Under the pieces are notes generated by a model. It had not been told where the DNA came from, made no database searches, and saw nothing but the letters and a program-made list of their open reading frames with translations. Below are positions 6,224-9,249 of a stretch of DNA of 9,249 bases, piece by piece. A program made the position numbers and the translations under genes. Origin of the DNA: Methylorubrum extorquens. Lineage in GTDB: Bacteria > Pseudomonadota > Alphaproteobacteria > Rhizobiales > Beijerinckiaceae. The stretch is from assembly GCA_019695455.1 (NCBI GenBank), contig JAEUAC010000220.1:1-9249 (forward strand). The letters are read 5' to 3'. Numbering within the stretch: position 1 is the first letter of the stretch; each line of letters begins with the position of its first letter.

Positions 6224-7816
6224 TCAGCCCTTCGTCAGGTAGCGGAAATCGGGCTCGCGGCAGGGCTGGAACTGGTAGCCGCCGATGGTCTTCTGCATCG
6301 CGACGTCGTGGGTCGGCTGCGCGATCGGCACCATGGGCAGCTCGCGCTCGACGAGCGACACGAACCGCACCACGTCCCGGTCGTAGGCCGCCTTGTCGTC
6401 CGTGAAGCGGGCGGCGTCGACGAGCTTGTCGAGTTCGGGGTTCTGGTACGAGGCGATGTTGAAGATCGAGTTGTTCCCGTGCATCGTCCAGAAGAGGTAG
6501 TAGTCGGGAAAGTCGAGCCAGCCCGCGAAGCGGTTCAGGACCATCGGATTCGTCTTCTTGGCGATCTCGCCGCGGAAGTTCGAGCCCGGCACCTTCTGGA
6601 TCTCGACGGTGATGCCGAGCGGCGCGAGCGCCTCCTTGATGAGGACGGACATCGGCTCGGCCACGGTGGCGTTGCCGGCGTCGAAGAGCAGCGTCGTCGT
6701 GAAGCCGCCCGGCGCCGCGGCCGCGACCAGCTCCTTCGCCTTCTGCGGATCCACCCGGTAGGGGAAGGGCTGCGGCCAGGCGACGGTCGGCGTCTCCGGC
6801 CCGCCCGACATGTCGACGCCGCGCCCGAACAGGGAGGCCTGCAGGATCTTCTCGTAGGGGACCGCCCAGGCGACGGCCTGGCGCAGCCGCACGTCCGTGA
6901 ACGGGCCGGTCTTCGTGTTCAGGTAGAGGCCCCAGACGCCGTTCGGGATCGGCACGCCGACGACCTTCACGCGGCCGGCGTCGATCAGGTCCTTGAAGTC
7001 CTTCGGCGGCAGCCCGTACGAGATGTCCGCGTCGCCCTTCTCCATCAGGGCCCGCCGCGTCGACGGGGAGGCGATGTCGCGGGCGATGATGCGGCGCAGC
7101 TTGGGCAGCGGGCCCTGCGTCCAGGCATCGTTGCGGACGTAGATCGTCTCCACGCCCGGCTTCCAGCTCTCGACCTTGTAGGCGCCTGAGCCCGCGACGT
7201 TGTTCTTCAGCCAGTCCTTCGCCCAGGGGTCGCCGCCCCCGTTCTTCACGGCGAGCTCGGAATCGATGACGAACGGGATGGTGACGGCGAGGTTCGGCAT
7301 CGTCATCTTGTCCCGGCGCAGGAAGTCGATGCGCAGGGTCTTGTCGTCGACAACGACGAACTGCTCGGGCTTCTCCAGGGAGCCTGCCGCCATCTGCGTC
7401 GTCGCGAAGCCGCCGATCGAGACCGCGCGGTCGAGCGACCACTTCACGTCCTTGGCCGTGACCGGCCGGCCGGAATGGAACGTCGCGTCGCGCAGCTTGA
7501 ACGTGCAGCTCATGCCGTCGGGGGCGACCTGCCAGCTCTCCGCGAGCTCGCCCTCGAGCTCCGTCATGGAGACCTGGTTGCCGCCGCCGCTCGGGATCGG
7601 CACCGGCTTGAAGCGCAGCAGCCGGTCGTAGCAGTTCAGGGCCACGCCGTTCACGGGCTGGGAGGCGCCGATGCCCTGCATGTCGAGCGAGTTCGGCCCG
7701 TATTCCTGCACCAGGAGCAGCGTCTCGGCCCGGGTGGGCGCCTGGGCCCCGGCCCGGCCCGTGGCGACGAGCGGTGCGGCGAGACCGGCGGCGATCGCGG
7801 TGCGGCGGGTGATCAT
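6224..7816 (-). CDS. Periplasmic substrate-binding protein, SBP family 5 (dipeptide/oligopeptide type)
   Basis: A 530-residue solute-binding protein, the normal length for cluster C (DppA/OppA) proteins. The export signal is at residues 1-24. It has a twin-arginine motif ITRRTAIA (2-9), a short hydrophobic core and a probable cleavage site AGA|QA after residue 24; the motif suggests Tat export, though Sec is possible. No lipobox cysteine is present, so it should be a free periplasmic protein. The family signature runs LAESWQVAPDGMSCTFKLRD, then FHSGRPVTAKDVKWSLDRAV (91-132). GSGAYKVESWKPG and RLRQAVAWAV lie further on. The ATG at 7816 has CAGGAG 11 bases upstream; the frame is open 44 codons further, but those residues are low-complexity and lie before the signal peptide. 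It is the first gene of the operon and is transcribed away from the GntR regulator. Ligand unknown: by context a ureido, amide or small peptide-like nitrogen compound. Confidence 0.93.
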   Translation of the reverse strand: MITRRTAIAAGLAAPLVATGRAGAQAPTRAETLLLVQEYGPNSLDMQGIGASQPVNGVALNCYDRLLRFKPVPIPSGGGNQVSMTELEGELAESWQVAPDGMSCTFKLRDATFHSGRPVTAKDVKWSLDRAVSIGGFATTQMAAGSLEKPEQFVVVDDKTLRIDFLRRDKMTMPNLAVTIPFVIDSELAVKNGGGDPWAKDWLKNNVAGSGAYKVESWKPGVETIYVRNDAWTQGPLPKLRRIIARDIASPSTRRALMEKGDADISYGLPPKDFKDLIDAGRVKVVGVPIPNGVWGLYLNTKTGPFTDVRLRQAVAWAVPYEKILQASLFGRGVDMSGGPETPTVAWPQPFPYRVDPQKAKELVAAAAPGGFTTTLLFDAGNATVAEPMSVLIKEALAPLGITVEIQKVPGSNFRGEIAKKTNPMVLNRFAGWLDFPDYYLFWTMHGNNSIFNIASYQNPELDKLVDAARFTDDKAAYDRDVVRFVSLVERELPMVPIAQPTHDVAMQKTIGGYQFQPCREPDFRYLTKG

Positions 7817-7922
7817 GGGTCCGTCTGCTCCTGTCGTCGGGCCCCGGCCGGGCCGCGTCACGCTACGCATGGGCCGTGCCGCCCGGACGGGGCGCCCGAT
7901 CCGGCCGCGTCCTCCGCCGATC

Positions 7923-7952
7923 GTGCATACAATCGTCCAGAATTGCATGCAT
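7923..7952. promoter_or_regulatory. Candidate GntR/FCD operator pair in the divergent control region
   Basis: This is an AT-richer island in the 234-base gap between the divergent genes. GTGCATACAA (7923-7932) matches the TTGTATACAA type of site bound by many FCD-class GntR regulators at 8 of 10 positions. TTGCATGCAT (7943-7952), containing the perfect palindrome TGCATGCA (7944-7951), matches at 7 of 10. Their centres are 20 bases apart, about two helical turns, so two dimers would sit on the same face. TACAAT at 7928-7933 could serve as a -10 box for the regulator gene, but I see no matching -35. No convincing -35/-10 pair is visible for the operon on the minus strand. Binding by the adjacent regulator is inference. 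Confidence 0.4.
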
Positions 7953-7969
7953 GAAAGTTGGGCTCGGGT

Positions 7970-8002
7970 CCCGAATTGCAGGCAGCGATCTGCCTGTTCG
8001 GG
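7970..8002. promoter_or_regulatory. Inverted repeat / hairpin in the leader of the GntR regulator gene
   Basis: CCCGAA (7970-7975) pairs with TTCGGG (7997-8002), and CAGGCAG (7979-7985) pairs with CTGCCTG (7990-7996) around a CGAT loop. That gives thirteen base pairs, interrupted only by an unpaired TTG on one side. It lies 49-81 bases before the regulator's ATG and also within the upstream region of the binding-protein operon. No T-run follows, so it is not a standard terminator. It could be a leader hairpin or a further protein-binding site. The direct repeat GAATTGCA (7940-7947 and 7973-7980) links it to the neighbouring operator candidates. Confidence 0.5.
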
Positions 8003-8050
8003 CGGCGGTACGGGCGGGCCGATCTGCTAGAGGGGAGGCGCGGAGGCGGG

Positions 8051-8719
8051 ATGACGGATACGAGAACCCGGGCGGAGCGGCTGGCCGGCGCGATCGCGGA
8101 CGCCATCGTGGCGGGCGAATGGGTGCCGGGCGACCGGCTGGACGAGCAGGCGCTGGCGGAGCGCTACGGCGTCTCCCGCACGCCCGTCCGGGAGGCGCTG
8201 CGCCAGCTCGGCGCCACCGGCCTCATCGAGCTGCGGCCCCGTCGCGGCGCGGCCGTGGCCCTCGTGACGCCGGAGGAGCTGGACGAGCTCTTCGTCGCGA
8301 CGGCCGAGATCGAGGCGACCTGCGCCCGGCTGGCCGCGCTCGGCATGTCGCCGGTCGACCGGCGGCGGCTCGAGGCGCTCCACGACGACATGGGCGCGCT
8401 CGCGGCCGCCGACGATCCGGTCGCCTACGCGGAGGCGAACACGGCCTTCCACGGGGCCATCTACGCGGGGGCGCGCAACGCGGTGCTGGCCGAGGTGGCG
8501 CTGGGCCTGCGCCGCCGCCTGCTGCCCTACCGCAAGGCCCAGTTCCGGGCGCCCGGCCGCCCGGCCCTGTCGCATCGCGAGCACGGCGCGGTCGTGGACG
8601 CGATCCGGTGCGGCGACGCCGCGGGGGCCCACGCCGCGATGCTGCACCACGTGGGGCTCGTCGAACGCGCCGTCGACGCGCTCGCGGGCCGCGCCGCCCC
8701 GCGCCGCGGCGCGGCCTGA
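8051..8719 (+). CDS. GntR-family transcriptional regulator, FCD (FadR/VanR-like) subfamily
   Basis: A 222-residue regulator. The N-terminal winged helix-turn-helix is at about residues 7-70: GEWVPGDRLDEQALAERYGV (22-41), the recognition helix SRTPVREALRQL (42-53) and the wing ELRPRRGAAVA (60-70). The rest is an all-helical FCD ligand domain with its usual metal/ligand histidines at H134 (NTAFHGAIY), H178 (HREHGAVVDAIRCGD) and H200 (AMLHHV). Such proteins are cytoplasmic dimers that usually repress a divergent catabolic operon until a carboxylated metabolite binds the FCD pocket. The intact histidines fit a metal-assisted carboxylate ligand. The chosen ATG at 8051 has GGAGG four bases upstream. 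An in-frame start at 7958 would add 31 unrelated residues and overlap the control region, so it is rejected. Divergence from the transporter operon makes it the likely operon regulator. Its 3' end lies 13 bases from the convergent IalB-like gene. Confidence 0.93.
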   Translation: MTDTRTRAERLAGAIADAIVAGEWVPGDRLDEQALAERYGVSRTPVREALRQLGATGLIELRPRRGAAVALVTPEELDELFVATAEIEATCARLAALGMSPVDRRRLEALHDDMGALAAADDPVAYAEANTAFHGAIYAGARNAVLAEVALGLRRRLLPYRKAQFRAPGRPALSHREHGAVVDAIRCGDAAGAHAAMLHHVGLVERAVDALAGRAAPRRGAA

Positions 8720-8732
8720 GCGGCGCCCCGCG

Positions 8733-9249
8733 TCAGCGGACGGCCGCGACGGCCTTGTCGAAGCCCTTGAAGGGCAGCGCGAACTTGATGCTCTGGCCGT
8801 TGTTCGAGACGACCGTCGCCTCCACGGTCTCGGAGGCCGTCGCGTCCCGGACGAAGGCGTCGTCCATCTCGAGGCTCGATTCGCACCGGTTCGCGTCGCA
8901 ATTGGCGTAGGCGGCCTTGCGCGGGTTGCCGCGGGCGAGCTTGACCTCGACGCCGGGCGCGATGCTCACGCCGGTCGGCGTCTGCAGCACGCTGAGCAGC
9001 TTGTTGTCGGCGTTCTTGCCGAGGATCCAGTTGAAGATCACCTGGTTGTTCTGCTGCTGCACGACCTGGAGCGTCGCCGTGCAGGTCCTCTTCTTGTCGG
9101 CGAAGTCCCGGCACGTCGCCGTCCAGCCGTCGTGGACCACGATCTCCGTGCGGATCGGCTGCGGCGCGGCGGGCTGCGCGGGTGCGGCGGGCGCGACGGC
9201 GGCCGGGGCCGGCGGGGCGGCCTGCGCCTGCGGGGCCGGCCGGGCGGGA
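8733..9249 (-). CDS. Invasion-associated locus B (IalB) family protein, N terminus missing
   Basis: The last 171 codons are present; the start and any signal peptide lie beyond the right edge. The visible part opens with a linker of about 35 residues made almost wholly of Pro, Ala and Gln (about 9249-9159). The IalB domain follows: EIVVHDGWTATCRDF, VIFNWILGKN, VLQTPTGVSIAPGV, AYANCDANRCE and FALPFKGFDKA near the C terminus. Four cysteines (codons near 9113, 9083, 8900 and 8885) fall in two close pairs, as expected for a disulfide-bonded periplasmic or surface domain. IalB was named for erythrocyte invasion by Bartonella, but homologues occur in nearly all Hyphomicrobiales, including free-living ones, where the function is unknown. 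The frame is open to the window edge; the in-frame GTG at 9140 lies inside the domain and is not the start. It is convergent with the regulator and probably independent of the transport operon. Confidence 0.85.
   Translation of the reverse strand, partial: PARPAPQAQAAPPAPAAVAPAAPAQPAAPQPIRTEIVVHDGWTATCRDFADKKRTCTATLQVVQQQNNQVIFNWILGKNADNKLLSVLQTPTGVSIAPGVEVKLARGNPRKAAYANCDANRCESSLEMDDAFVRDATASETVEATVVSNNGQSIKFALPFKGFDKAVAAVR

Noticed and set aside
6030..7442. Alternative minus-strand frame of 470 codons overlapping the binding-protein gene
   Set aside because: Arg/Asp-rich translation without similarity to known proteins; the binding-protein frame in the same place has a signal peptide and family motifs throughout.
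7958..8050. Upstream in-frame ATG extending the GntR regulator by 31 residues
   Set aside because: The extension has no similarity to GntR proteins and covers the hairpin region, and the ATG at 8051 has a clear GGAGG ribosome site.
8688..8715. GC-rich hairpin (GCCGCGCC / GGCGCGGC, 8-bp stem, 12-base loop) at the end of the regulator gene as a terminator
   Set aside because: It lies inside the coding sequence, has no T-run on either strand, and encodes an ordinary Arg/Ala/Pro-rich tail; GC-rich coding alone explains it.

Overview
The window comes from a very GC-rich bacterium, most likely an alphaproteobacterium of the Hyphomicrobiales (a Methylobacterium-, Bosea- or Microvirga-like genome). 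The reasons are the codon use (almost every third position is G or C), an IalB-family protein at the right edge, and GC-rich palindromic elements of the kind scattered between genes in that order. I cannot name the genus from sequence alone.

Layout. From 7816 down to 1, eight genes lie head to tail on the minus strand and look like one operon. In transcription order they are: a periplasmic dipeptide/oligopeptide-type (SBP family 5) binding protein; two Dpp/Opp-type permeases; a double ATPase with DppD-like and DppF-like halves in one chain; a 65-residue AtzG-like (DUF4089) protein; an AtzE-family amidase; an HpxZ/AtzH-like (DUF3225) protein; and the first 82 codons of an AtzF-like allophanate hydrolase, which runs off the left edge. 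Four of the gene junctions overlap by 4 or 8 bases and one has a 13-base gap. The other two junctions are opened to nearly 200 bases, and each holds a composite palindromic element (2061-2206 and 6051-6198). Divergent from the operon, at 8051-8719 on the plus strand, is a GntR-family regulator with an FCD ligand domain. It is separated by a 234-base control region with candidate operators and a strong inverted repeat. Convergent with the regulator is a 5'-truncated IalB-family gene (8733-9249, minus), which is probably unrelated.

How the genes work together. The order atzG-atzE-atzH-atzF matches the lower part of the cyanuric acid pathway of Pseudomonas sp. ADP (atzD-G-E-H-F). There the AtzE/AtzG complex deaminates 1-carboxybiuret to 1,3-dicarboxyurea, AtzH decarboxylates that to allophanate, and AtzF splits allophanate into CO2 and ammonia. 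The same three small-to-large partners are called HpxX, HpxY and HpxZ in the purine/oxalurate gene cluster of Klebsiella. No ring-opening enzyme (AtzD or barbiturase) and no HpxW is visible, and here the module is wired to its own peptide-type importer and its own regulator. The simplest reading is an inducible uptake-and-deamination system for a carboxylated urea, ureido or amide compound used as a nitrogen source. The substrate cannot be read from the sequence. This transporter-coupled module, and the two nested palindromic elements that interrupt its operon, are the parts most worth a second look.
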